From: a virus
Direction: 5' to 3' (one strand)
Length of the DNA: 42,780 bases
IMG/VR virus record: IMGVR_UViG_3300020057_000367
Location: 1 to 42,780 of that record
The stretch's first letter is position 1, and each line of letters opens with the position of its first letter. Below, piece after piece: positions 1-7,154 of this stretch. The position numbers were made by a program, and so were the translations under genes. The notes beneath the pieces are model-generated. The model saw nothing but the letters and a program-made list of their open reading frames with translations, searched no databases and had not been told where the DNA came from.

Positions 1-177
1 GACGGACTGAGTGAGGCGGATGGACTTAGCGATCTACTAGCAGATGCGCTTGCAGATGCGCTTGCAGATGCCGAAGCTGATGCTGAACCTGCACCTGCAC
101 CTGCTGTCGTAAAACTTCTTATAGTAGCCCAAGCACCGTAAGTATTACTTCCCAAGGGGTCTGTTCCTCTTACTCTC
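1..177. repeat. Terminal direct overlap, left copy
   Basis: Bases 1-177 repeat bases 42616-42780 with perfect visible agreement, except that this copy has one extra 12-base unit (cttgcagatgcg). This is the signature of a circular assembly or a terminally redundant genome, with length slippage in the Ser/Ala-coding repeat. Confidence 0.95.
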
Positions 178-923
178 CAGTAATAAGTTGTTGATGCAGT
201 TAGGGTATCTCCTGCTTGGACAGTGTAAGTTACTTGATTTCCTGATGGCCAAGGGTGGGGATCTCCAGTACCTGCAAAGGTAGCGTCTGGCGTGACGGAG
301 AGTTTGTTGAGGAGAGGAGAACCAAATGTATTTACCGTATCTACTTGTACGTTATATTCAATCTCATCACTATCGACATCTGTTCCTGTAAAGAGTAAGT
401 CTGGGGTGGTGGAGACAGTTGTAGCTGAATAATTTACATCCACATACACTTCAAAAATACGAACAGCAGCAGCAGTTGTATCGTTACTTTGAATAACAAC
501 CTGTAAATTAGCTAGGTCTGCAACAGTCCACGATCCTCCACCAGGTCTTGCGATATTGGTCTTGGTGTAATTCGCTGCTGTGGTCGGGATTGCAGTATCA
601 GTAGATGCAAGGCTGTTTGTGCTACTTAGCCTAAGTCCTACCGTTACTTGTCCTGCAGCCGAAGTTTCCGAACGTGCTCTAAATCTTACGTCTATAGAAA
701 CAATTGGCTCACTACTCAACGCAGAAGCTCCCAAATTTAAGTCATCTTCCAGTAAGGTTCCCGTATTATTTCGGATATACGAAGTATCACTATTGTCAGA
801 AGTTGCTGCATGATTAGATGTGCCTGTAACAGCATGGGCTGCTGCGTCTCCTACTGCATTTGGTCGTAATGTTTCTACCGATGCATCGTTAGGGGTATTC
901 AGGGCTACTGTAGGTGCTGCCAT
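1..923 (-). CDS. Giant SPSAS-repeat fibre protein, N-terminal part (continues at 42780)
   Basis: Starts at ATG 923 and stays open to base 1. The reading frame continues from 42615 down to a stop at 41118, giving about 802-806 residues, the difference being a 12-base repeat unit. The N-terminal 190 residues are Thr/Ala-rich and beta-like. Residues around 190-290 look like a fibronectin-III-type domain ending in a YYWRVRG...WATIRSF pattern, followed by an AGAGAG hinge and the Ser/Ala/Pro repeats. This is most likely a virion appendage or fibre. No clear Shine-Dalgarno is seen. It follows the portal and a decayed gene. Function is inferred from domain style and context. Confidence 0.7.
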   Translation of the reverse strand, partial: MAAPTVALNTPNDASVETLRPNAVGDAAAHAVTGTSNHAATSDNSDTSYIRNNTGTLLEDDLNLGASALSSEPIVSIDVRFRARSETSAAGQVTVGLRLSSTNSLASTDTAIPTTAANYTKTNIARPGGGSWTVADLANLQVVIQSNDTTAAAVRIFEVYVDVNYSATTVSTTPDLLFTGTDVDSDEIEYNVQVDTVNTFGSPLLNKLSVTPDATFAGTGDPHPWPSGNQVTYTVQAGDTLTASTTYYWRVRGTDPLGSNTYGAWATIRSFTTAGAGAGSASASASASASASASASRSLSPSASLSP

Positions 924-970
924 ATATTCAGTTTACACGTTTACTGGCCATTTGAGAAAAATTGCGAAGA

Positions 971-1259
971 TTAGATTTCAATAACCATGTAGGCGTAGGC
1001 ATTAACTGCTGCTGCTGGATATGATAAAAATATCTGTTTGTTGTGCTAGCCATAGGTTAAATCTCAAGCCATAGACGGCCTGAAAGTATTCTACCAATAT
1101 TTACTTGCGAAACTCTATACATATCTGCTATTTTTTGCTGTGTTATTCCTGTTTTAAATATCGCTATGTTAGACATATTGTTTCAGTTGTGGTGGTGTTT
1201 ACTGCTGTACCACTTGCGGTTGCCCAAGCTAATGTTTCTGACCAAAACTGTCTGCTCAT
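971..1259 (-). pseudogene. Decayed virion gene interrupted by an HNH relic
   Basis: Reading from ATG 1259 gives MSRQFWSETLAWATASGTAV, an N terminus typical of small phage structural proteins, but the frame ends at a TAG at 1164 after 31 codons. A separate frame at 1045-971 gives HNKQIFLSYPAAAVNAYAYM followed by VIEI and a stop, which reads like the C terminus of the same kind of protein. Between them lies an HNH-endonuclease-like HTH tail. The best reading is a small structural gene invaded by a homing endonuclease and then collapsed by deletion. A TATGAT -10 box ending 6 nt before ATG 1259 is still present. Confidence 0.55.
1057..1176 (-). CDS. HTH tail of an HNH homing endonuclease (relic, 39 aa)
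   Basis: This 39-residue ORF contains GITQQKIADMYRVSQVNIGR followed by ILSGRLW. That matches the helix-turn-helix tail common at the C terminus of phage HNH endonucleases (Q-x2-IA-x3-VSQ-x2-I-x2-I-x3-R-x-W). The catalytic HNH part is absent. It sits inside the decayed gene at 971-1259. Whether it is translated is unknown. Confidence 0.5.
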   Translation of the reverse strand: MSNIAIFKTGITQQKIADMYRVSQVNIGRILSGRLWLEI

Positions 1260-1265
1260 ATTTTT

Positions 1266-1271
1266 ATCATA
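1266..1271 (-). promoter_or_regulatory. -10 box of a leaderless-type promoter before the decayed gene
   Basis: TATGAT on the minus strand ends 6 nt before ATG 1259, the same geometry as the strong late promoters here. The -35 region is poor (TAGTTA at an 18-bp spacing). Confidence 0.35.
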
Positions 1272-1304
1272 TCACACTAAGCTTCGTCATAACTAACATA
1301 ACAA

Positions 1305-3059
1305 TTAAGCCGCAGGCGGCGGAGCAGACATTGGTAAAGGCGGTGGGGTAGCACCTGTAGGCTGTTTAGGTTGTCCAGGCGGTACCGTCCCCATCTGCGC
1401 CTGTTGCATCATCATCTGTCTCTTCTCTTCTTCATACTTCATAGCGTCATTCAGCTCATCAGGTGTAAAGTCTGAGAACTCTAATACTTTTCTCTTATAA
1501 ACTGTATCTACTACAGGATTGTCAGGCATTATAGTTTTGGCAGCGTTCATCTTTTGCAAGGCATCTTGAGTCTCGGCATTTCTCTCATCTTGCGACCACA
1601 CTTTGCATCTGTATCCTGCCTCAGACTTCCAATCTGCCGGACTAATCTCTCTCTCATAGATATTATCTGTATTTCTTCCCTTTTTATATACCTTAACTGC
1701 GTCTATTTTATCCCCTGCTGCCTCAAGTAACTTAATGAAGATCAGTCCTCTGTCTTTCCAAGCCTGTGTATAGAATTTAGACATACCCTTGACTCGCTCT
1801 TTAGCCTCGCCTAGAGTTAGTTGAACCTCACCTAGTGTAACCTGTTGCTGGCTCTTTACTCCCTGTAAGGTTTGTGTTGCCCCTGTGCCTTTCTCAAGCA
1901 TCGTTAAAAGGAAGTTCATCTCATCTAAGGACTCGGACAAATCCTGAACGGGCATTTGCTTAAAGACATCATCAATCTTTCCGCCTGACGGAACAGGGAT
2001 ACCATACATTCCCCAAGCTTGAGGCTGCCAAGTCTGAGGCACAAAACCCTCTATAGATGAATCAAACAAGTTCATATTTAAGTTTTTAAGCGTTCTATTC
2101 TCAACTAACTGTGAAAACCATGTGTTCGCTACCTTGTTAGGCGTTCTAACCATATCTCCTGTACCATCTGACCAGAAGTCTTGTCTCTCTAAGTCTCCTG
2201 CCCATGTAACATAAGGATAGTGATTTTTCCAGAAGTGGTCTTTTGTAACCCCGATCACTTCCTCAAGCGGTTTACGCATTATGATTTGCATATCATCCAC
2301 TGATATTTTTAAGAATAACTCTTCTTCTGTTGATTCTTTTTTTGTGTCATAGACAAAATGTAATGTAAGTTCAACATAAGTCTCCCCTAAAATAGGCTGA
2401 TCAACATCGGGTACTCCCATTTCAGACAGTTTTTGGTTTTTATCACTTAACATCTGAAGATTAGCTTTGGCTTTAAGAAGTCCTTGATCTGAAGCGTGCC
2501 AAAGACTTAGCTTTTTAACTGCTTCCTGATCGTAGTCTTTATTCTTTTCAAGTGCTGATAGAGGTTCAAATATGTGTGTGTGGACCAAGAAGCGCGAAGA
2601 ATGAAGATCAAATGGGTTCATAAACCTATCCACTAGAAGATCCATCGGATCTTGAACTATCATCTTTACCTTGCCGTCAACTATCTGCCATTGGTCAAAT
2701 GTTCTTCCGAAGTAAAACTCTTGTTTCTTGTCTACAATATCCTGTAATTCAAAACCATTCTGCTCTCCAGTGTATTTCCAGTATTCGTTATAAAACACCT
2801 CTTTATCTTTTGCGTTGCCTAACTCTTCAAACTCTAAAACAGGCATATCATCCATGTCTTTGAGAAGAGTTTTGAGGGTGAGCTTCATTAATGGAAGGTT
2901 TACGCTTTGGCGATTTGTAAGCCTATTCGTAGTGACCTTATCCCTTCCTAAAGTGTAGTTTTCTAACCAATCCGAGTGACGCCTCTCACGATAATTGAAG
3001 CCAGACTCAGTATTAAGACGCAGTACTTCTAACTCGGGGTTACGCAGTTCGTTTGCCAT
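1305..3059 (-). CDS. Portal protein
   Basis: 584 residues, directly downstream of the large terminase, with the size and composition of a podovirus-type portal: an acidic and aromatic N-terminal half (LENYTLGRD, YGRTFDQWQ-like segments), a long helical middle, a helical C-terminal crown region and a Pro-rich tail (PPGQPKQPTG...PPPLPMSAPPP). It would form the dodecameric ring at the packaging vertex and bind terminase and adaptor. No catalytic motif is expected. The assignment rests mainly on position after terL plus length. ATG 3059 lies 6 nt after a TATTCT box, so the mRNA is probably leaderless. Confidence 0.8.
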   Translation of the reverse strand: MANELRNPELEVLRLNTESGFNYRERRHSDWLENYTLGRDKVTTNRLTNRQSVNLPLMKLTLKTLLKDMDDMPVLEFEELGNAKDKEVFYNEYWKYTGEQNGFELQDIVDKKQEFYFGRTFDQWQIVDGKVKMIVQDPMDLLVDRFMNPFDLHSSRFLVHTHIFEPLSALEKNKDYDQEAVKKLSLWHASDQGLLKAKANLQMLSDKNQKLSEMGVPDVDQPILGETYVELTLHFVYDTKKESTEEELFLKISVDDMQIIMRKPLEEVIGVTKDHFWKNHYPYVTWAGDLERQDFWSDGTGDMVRTPNKVANTWFSQLVENRTLKNLNMNLFDSSIEGFVPQTWQPQAWGMYGIPVPSGGKIDDVFKQMPVQDLSESLDEMNFLLTMLEKGTGATQTLQGVKSQQQVTLGEVQLTLGEAKERVKGMSKFYTQAWKDRGLIFIKLLEAAGDKIDAVKVYKKGRNTDNIYEREISPADWKSEAGYRCKVWSQDERNAETQDALQKMNAAKTIMPDNPVVDTVYKRKVLEFSDFTPDELNDAMKYEEEKRQMMMQQAQMGTVPPGQPKQPTGATPPPLPMSAPPPAA

Positions 3060-3065
3060 GATTTA

Positions 3066-3095
3066 AGAATAAACTACTTTTATGTTTTTACGCAA
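3066..3095 (-). promoter_or_regulatory. Leaderless late promoter of the portal gene
   Basis: TTGCGT (3095-3090), 18-bp spacer, TATTCT (3071-3066), then 6 nt and ATG 3059. The -35 box follows the end of terL. Confidence 0.75.
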
Positions 3096-4269
3096 GCATT
3101 CCTGGTAAATATCCTTTGACGCCTCCAAAATCTGTCTGTGGTGGTCTAGGAGCTGTTGCCTTTAAGCTCTCAAGGCTATACCTAACTGAATCCATCGCGT
3201 GATTCCAGATAGGTGACGGCTCATTAACAACTTTTCCGTTCTTATCAATCAACCATAGATAGTTCCGGTACTCTTTCAAAGCATTGACACTTCGTTTTGT
3301 GATAAATATTCTCTGATTCTGCACATACTGAATACCCTGATTGACACTTCCCGCCCCCTTCATTGACGGAAGAACACTTAACCCATATCCCTTAATTTCA
3401 TCAATACTCTTTGGTTCTGCTGAATCTGCAATAATCAAAGCTCTTGGCATTGTAAGAAAAACATCCGCTATCTGTCTGTTACTTAGCCCTTTTTGGTAAA
3501 TCACCTCGTCAACTATAAAAGCGTTATTCCACTGATAAATACCAACTGAGGCCGTAGGATCGTTTGTATATCCAAAGTCAAGGCCATAACGCACTAACCT
3601 TGCCTCGTGAGGTACTTCGTCTATTGTTTTCCAGTCTGTGTAAATACGACCTTCAGATGTTCCTAACTGACCCAAACCGTAAACATCCCAAAAGCCCTTA
3701 TTGCTTTGTCTTGATTCTAATTCTTTAACAACTGTCTCTGGTAATGCTTCATTATCTTTATAAGTAAGAATTAAAAAATCATGTTCTAATTTAGGAATTA
3801 TCTCTTCATGAATAAAAAAGGAAGCAACAGGGTTATAATCTACAAAGATAACCTCATCAGTTCTAATAACTAACTGAGTATAAGTCTCATAATTTATATT
3901 ATTTGCTTCATTGATAAATAAAATATTACGTCTTGGGCCTCTCACCTTACCTGGCTGATCTGTGCTAAAAAACTCTATCTTACTTCCTGTTTCAAATGTA
4001 TAGATAAAATCAGTTCTACTCCAAAATTCATCTTTGTAGTAATTCTGCTCCTGCATAATGTTTAAAAAGTCACGAATTGCCCCCCTACGAAGATGTGGAA
4101 AACTTTCAGAAACAACAGAGATAAGTTTGCCCTTAGTAGATTGTGCAATATCAATTAAGATAAGAAGAATTGCTAAGGTTTTACCTGCTGAACTACCACC
4201 TTGGACAATCCGAAGTCTTTTTTTAAGTGCTAGTATTTTTTTAAGTGCTGTTGTTTGAATGTATGCCAT
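3088..4269 (-). CDS. terL: Terminase large subunit
   Basis: 393 residues with both terminase domains. The ATPase has Walker A GGSSAGKT at 24-31 and a Walker B-type ILFINEA at 116-122. The RNase H-like nuclease has three acidic positions: D231 in YGLDFGYTNDP, D282 in IADSAEP and D360 in HAMDSVRY. It powers genome packaging through the portal and cuts concatemers. The overall look fits the PBSX/Terminase_3-like group. The small-terminase gene lies 42 bases upstream and the portal follows. No strong promoter or Shine-Dalgarno is visible before ATG 4269. Confidence 0.93.
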   Translation of the reverse strand: MAYIQTTALKKILALKKRLRIVQGGSSAGKTLAILLILIDIAQSTKGKLISVVSESFPHLRRGAIRDFLNIMQEQNYYKDEFWSRTDFIYTFETGSKIEFFSTDQPGKVRGPRRNILFINEANNINYETYTQLVIRTDEVIFVDYNPVASFFIHEEIIPKLEHDFLILTYKDNEALPETVVKELESRQSNKGFWDVYGLGQLGTSEGRIYTDWKTIDEVPHEARLVRYGLDFGYTNDPTASVGIYQWNNAFIVDEVIYQKGLSNRQIADVFLTMPRALIIADSAEPKSIDEIKGYGLSVLPSMKGAGSVNQGIQYVQNQRIFITKRSVNALKEYRNYLWLIDKNGKVVNEPSPIWNHAMDSVRYSLESLKATAPRPPQTDFGGVKGYLPGMLA

Positions 4270-4311
4270 CTTTAAGATAATTTATAGCTTTTAATAAAAG
4301 ACTAGAACCCA

Positions 4312-4698
4312 TTATTTATCAAGTGTTACTCCGTTTAAAATTGGTGTAGGCAATGGCTTACCGCCTGAAGTTATATCTGTATGAGTTGTTTCTACCATAT
4401 CATGATTAACCTTCAAGAGTAACCCAATTATTGTAGCATTTACTTCCTTGCCTCCGAAAATACCAGTTCTAACCAATGCTTCCTTTTGCATCATCTTTAA
4501 TTTCTCAATAGTGTAGGAAAACTCTTTATGAACTTTCGCCCATTGATATAAAGTATCCCTACTTATACCCAGTCTTAAAGCAATACCTTCAACTGTAGGA
4601 ATCTGCATATTTTCAGGAACTGCCTCTGCAAGATATTCGTTTATCTCGGCTATAGCTGTTGGGGTATATTTTGTGGGTCTTCCTCCTGCGTGTGCCAT
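4312..4698 (-). CDS. terS: Terminase small subunit
   Basis: 128 residues from ATG 4698. An in-frame TTG at 4731 would add 11 residues, but the ATG is preceded by GAAAGGAAC and fits better. The start GGRPTKYTPTAIAEINEYLA and the helix-turn-helix VEGIALRLGISRDTLYQWAK are typical of DNA-recognising small terminase subunits, followed by a helical oligomerisation part. It recognises the packaging site and loads TerL. A TTGCAA/TATTCT promoter lies at 4735-4764 and gives a short leader. Confidence 0.85.
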   Translation of the reverse strand: MAHAGGRPTKYTPTAIAEINEYLAEAVPENMQIPTVEGIALRLGISRDTLYQWAKVHKEFSYTIEKLKMMQKEALVRTGIFGGKEVNATIIGLLLKVNHDMVETTHTDITSGGKPLPTPILNGVTLDK

Positions 4699-4734
4699 AA
4701 TTTTACCGTTCCTTTCAGAGTTTGGTTTCAATTA

Positions 4735-4764
4735 AGAATATACTAAGGAGTTATTTCTTTGCAA
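4735..4764 (-). promoter_or_regulatory. Late-type promoter of the terminase genes
   Basis: TTGCAA (4764-4759), 18-bp spacer, TATTCT (4740-4735). It has the same box family as the leaderless promoters, but the preferred ATG is 36 nt beyond the -10 box, so this transcript has a leader. The -35 box lies in the end of the preceding gene. Confidence 0.7.
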
Positions 4765-5014
4765 GCTCTTCTTTTACCGGAGTCTCTGTTAATGTTATTT
4801 CATTTACCCCGATATTATAAGTAATGCTCTTACTAAATCCTTTTTTTGCCTCTCCGTCTATCCCTAATCTTTTATAAACTCCTCCAAGTAAAGCGTTCTT
4901 GTATATCTGCATTCCATCAAGTTGAGCATTGGAAGCAATGATACCAATTTCAAGGTCTCTTAATCTGTTTCTTTCTTCTACTGAGAATGTAAACTTCTTA
5001 ATAATAGGTTTCAT
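4751..5014 (-). CDS. Hypothetical protein, 87 aa
   Basis: Not recognised. A small basic, mixed alpha/beta protein without membrane segments or Cys clusters. It starts MKPIIKKFTFSVEERNRLRD and its C terminus is Lys/Glu-rich (VKEELAKK). ATG 5014 overlaps the stop of the upstream gene by 4 bases (ATGA), so translation is probably coupled. It is the last gene of the replication-side operon before the terminase promoter, whose -35 box lies within its final codons. Confidence 0.6.
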   Translation of the reverse strand: MKPIIKKFTFSVEERNRLRDLEIGIIASNAQLDGMQIYKNALLGGVYKRLGIDGEAKKGFSKSITYNIGVNEITLTETPVKEELAKK

Positions 5015-5262
5015 ACTGATCTTAACATGACATATCTAGTTTTGTTACTTATTTCTACTGACTCTCTTATATATCCTTTTCTGATTAACGCATAAATCGC
5101 TTCCCTTGTTGTTGGCATATTTATTCCCTCTACTTCCATTGCTTTAATAATTTCTGATCTTGGTATTGGTGTTTTTTTTCCGTGAACCCAATATATGATA
5201 AATTTCATTATCTTCGTTTGTAACTCATTAATATCGCTAAGATTTGTATAGACAGTACCCAT
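5011..5262 (-). CDS. Small winged-helix-like protein, 83 aa
   Basis: Residues 15-75 read as a winged-helix fold: ELQTKIMKFIIYWV, then PRSEIIKAMEVEG, then MPTTREAIYALIRKGYIRES with a basic recognition helix and a wing-like C-terminal beta segment (TRYVMLRSV). This suggests a DNA-binding regulator. Its place just before the packaging promoter would fit control of the late switch, but that is inference. It overlaps the next gene by 4 bases. Confidence 0.55.
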   Translation of the reverse strand: MGTVYTNLSDINELQTKIMKFIIYWVHGKKTPIPRSEIIKAMEVEGINMPTTREAIYALIRKGYIRESVEISNKTRYVMLRSV

Positions 5263-5351
5263 ATTATTAGACTCTCAGGCCTTCCAACCGTAGATCGTCA
5301 CTTCTTATGCTTCATCTCGAATTGGAACGCCCTCAAGTCTCGTATCAAATG

Positions 5352-5591
5352 TCATACTACCCCCCTTGCCTTTAGCGTATCGTTACGGAAAATAACAAAC
5401 TCACCTAACGCTTGTGTATGTTCCTTAGTGAATACGTCTACCAGCCCAAACAAAGCCTCATCTACTTGTGCCTTGTGTTCCGCATCGTGTGTGTGATGTG
5501 CTTCATCACTTAGCTCAAGATAATCCCTCACAATAAAAGGAAGAGCATCCATACGAGCTTGTATAGGATCGTGTGATGGATATTCTTTCAT
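5352..5591 (-). CDS. Hypothetical protein, 79 aa
   Basis: Not recognised. ATG 5591 follows the stop of the small membrane-protein gene by one base, so coupled translation from this ATG is more likely than the in-frame TTG at 5624. The protein is His/Asp/Glu-rich (DEAHHTHDAEHKAQVDE) and mostly helical, with no clear motif. The stop overlaps a further ATG at 5355 that opens a 16-codon ORF. Confidence 0.5.
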   Translation of the reverse strand: MKEYPSHDPIQARMDALPFIVRDYLELSDEAHHTHDAEHKAQVDEALFGLVDVFTKEHTQALGEFVIFRNDTLKARGVV

Positions 5592-5592
5592 A

Positions 5593-5760
5593 CTATCTTT
5601 GCATTGTTGGAAAGTAACCAACAAGTGTCAGAAGGAAAATCAACAAAGCAATAAGCCCTGCGAAAGAACCGATTACAGGAAGGAAACTCCCTGCGATCAA
5701 ACAAAGTACATACGCAATAATTGCGTTAACAATTGCAAATAAAATTATAGTAAATGACAT
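5593..5760 (-). CDS. Small membrane protein, 55 aa
   Basis: From ATG 5760 with a strong AGGGGGTG Shine-Dalgarno 6 nt upstream. The sequence is almost entirely hydrophobic and forms two transmembrane helices (about residues 3-22 and 27-50) joined by GSFLPVIG. Its size would fit a small holin, a superinfection-exclusion protein or another membrane effector. There is no sequence evidence to choose. It sits in a cluster of small genes on the replication side. Confidence 0.6.
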   Translation of the reverse strand: MSFTIILFAIVNAIIAYVLCLIAGSFLPVIGSFAGLIALLIFLLTLVGYFPTMQR

Positions 5761-5765
5761 ATTTT

Positions 5766-5945
5766 TCACCCCCTTTTTATCATAAATAATATTCCAAGTA
5801 TCAGCACTAAAATAATAACTATTCGTATAAAAATATAGTTAATTAATTCCTTTTGTTTTCCCTGATTCCACTGTGCCAATATCTGTCTCCCGTACTCCTT
5901 GTGTAACCCCTGAATCTTTTTAATGTAAAGCCTTCTCATAGTCAT
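5766..5945 (-). CDS. Small single-pass membrane protein, 59 aa
   Basis: From ATG 5945. A basic cytoplasm-like N-terminal half (MTMRRLYIKKIQGLHKEYGR) is followed by one hydrophobic helix at about residues 37-55 (IFIRIVIILVLILGILFMI) and a KRG end. The stop lies just before the Shine-Dalgarno of the next membrane gene. Function is unknown. The pairing with the following two-TM protein suggests they act together at the membrane. Confidence 0.5.
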   Translation of the reverse strand: MTMRRLYIKKIQGLHKEYGRQILAQWNQGKQKELINYIFIRIVIILVLILGILFMIKRG

Positions 5946-5979
5946 TTCTTTATTTTAGTAAACTTTGCGCCCTGACTGC

Positions 5980-6153
5980 TTACACAGGTTTTTGTGCAGC
6001 ATCAATTTTTTCATTGAGTTTTTTCATAGGTTCATCTCCACAGTCAGCTTTCCCAGAACATTCACAGCAAATAGACTTGCCCCCGATGTTGTGCTTATTA
6101 CAGACACTATGTGTGCCCTCTTCTCCGTGCTTGAATGGTTTTAGGTCGTTCAT
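5980..6153 (-). CDS. Small Cys-rich protein, 57 aa
   Basis: From ATG 6153, overlapping the stop of the MerR-like gene by 4 bases (ATGA). It contains C19, C29, C30, C32 and C38 with nearby His (VCNKHNIGG, CCECSGKADC), a plausible zinc-binding knuckle. The C terminus is a charged helix (MKKLNEKIDAAQ). It is probably a small zinc-dependent nucleic-acid or protein-binding factor. The function is not identified. Confidence 0.5.
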   Translation of the reverse strand: MNDLKPFKHGEEGTHSVCNKHNIGGKSICCECSGKADCGDEPMKKLNEKIDAAQKPV

Positions 6154-6656
6154 ATCTCCTTGTCTGATTCCTGCTCTCTAAATACTAGCTTTCTCATATC
6201 TTCTAGATGGTATTTGGTGGCGCTAAGTTCAGCGATTGTTTCTACCTGTATAGTGGTCGGTAAAACTGCTTTGTCTGTTAGTGCATCAATAAGCTCTTGC
6301 ATAGGGAACATATGTGGAATAACCATAAATGGCGTGTAGTCTCTCCACTCCGCACCCTCTTTAATATCCTCCCAAACAATGTGTCCTTTTTCTAAATATC
6401 CGTTAAATGACTTACCCAGTTCATACTTAACAAGCATTATATCTAGGTAATCCCCTATTTTTGGTGCTTTATAAAATTTGATTGTTGCTTTGTGGGTGGA
6501 CAGAAAATCCAGGATATCACTCTCTCTATAGCGTCTATCGCCTCGATCATTTACTCTTACAGCAACCAGAGTTTTGTCATTGTCCCACCTTCTAAGAGTT
6601 TCAGGGTGAACCTTGATGAGAGCCGCCGCTTCTGCGAGTGTTAGTAGTTTTTTCAT
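6150..6656 (-). CDS. MerR/excisionase-type HTH protein, 168 aa
   Basis: The N terminus is a MerR-like helix-turn-helix: LLTLAEAAALIKVHPETLRR then WDNDKTLVAVR and GDRRYRESDILDFL. The remaining 110 residues form an unassigned alpha/beta domain (ATIKFYKAPKIGDYLDIMLV, HIVWEDIKEGAEW). No metal-site Cys are present, so this is not a metal-sensing MerR. It is probably a transcriptional regulator of the early or middle region. It lies 12 bases after the heptad-repeat gene. Confidence 0.65.
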   Translation of the reverse strand: MKKLLTLAEAAALIKVHPETLRRWDNDKTLVAVRVNDRGDRRYRESDILDFLSTHKATIKFYKAPKIGDYLDIMLVKYELGKSFNGYLEKGHIVWEDIKEGAEWRDYTPFMVIPHMFPMQELIDALTDKAVLPTTIQVETIAELSATKYHLEDMRKLVFREQESDKEI

Positions 6657-6668
6657 ATAAGTAAAGGT

Positions 6669-7148
6669 TTATTTCTCCAACCCATTGTCTTTAGTAAAGA
6701 TAGTTTTTCCGTTCCACCCACACCCACATTCTTTTTTATGTAACTTCTCAAGAGCTGGCATGTTATCTTCTAGTGCTTTAATCAATGCTTGTTCTGCTTT
6801 AACCCATGCTTGGCATGCTTCCTCCCGTGCTTGTTCTGCTTTATCCCATGCTTGGCGTGCTTTATCCCATGCTTGATCTGCTTTAGCCCATACTTGGCAT
6901 GCTTTAGCCCATACTTGGTATGCTTTATCCCGTGCTTGGCATGCTTTATCCCATACTTGGTATGCTTTAACAAACTCACTAGGCAACTTACCCTTGACAG
7001 GTTTGATAAGCCTTAGTCTTAGCTCAATCTCATCCTCAGGCTTATAATCCTTAATGTATTTAATCCTATTCTCTAAAGGTTCAGTCAATGCCTCAACAAG
7101 TATTTCGTGGTGGATATGCCAATAGTATTTAAGTGTTTTAGTTTTCAT
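6669..7148 (-). CDS. Heptad-repeat protein A, 159 aa
   Basis: Three parts. An N-terminal domain of 61 residues (start MKTKTLKYYWHIHHEILVEA). Nine 7-residue repeats of the form A-[YCDRE]-Q-[AV]-[WRL]-x-[KE] at about 62-124. A C-terminal Cys motif KKECGCGWNGKTIF. Small residues at heptad positions a and d suggest an Ala-coil or helical rod. It is a near-duplicate of the gene at 7155-7688, sharing both ends and differing in repeat number and type. Molecular function is unknown. Confidence 0.6.
   Translation of the reverse strand: MKTKTLKYYWHIHHEILVEALTEPLENRIKYIKDYKPEDEIELRLRLIKPVKGKLPSEFVKAYQVWDKACQARDKAYQVWAKACQVWAKADQAWDKARQAWDKAEQAREEACQAWVKAEQALIKALEDNMPALEKLHKKECGCGWNGKTIFTKDNGLEK
6777..6965 (-). 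repeat. 21-bp tandem repeats coding a heptad rod (nine units)
   Basis: Nine 21-base units around gctttatcccatgcttggca (plus-strand reading). They encode AYQAWDK-like heptads in heptad-repeat protein A. Confidence 0.85.
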
Positions 7149-7154
7149 ATATGA

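Noticed and set aside
924-960. Possible leaderless promoter before the giant fibre gene
   Set aside because: TAAACT at the right spacing, but the -35 (TTTCTC) is weak. Left out of the promoter list.
4270-4304. Possible leaderless promoter before the large terminase
   Set aside because: TTATCT lies 5 rather than 6 nt before ATG and the -35 (TAGTCT) is poor, so it does not meet the pattern.
5305-5355. 16-codon ORF (MTFDTRLEGVPIRDEA) overlapping the preceding stop by ATGA
   Set aside because: Too short to support as a gene without comparative data, although the overlap style matches real neighbours.
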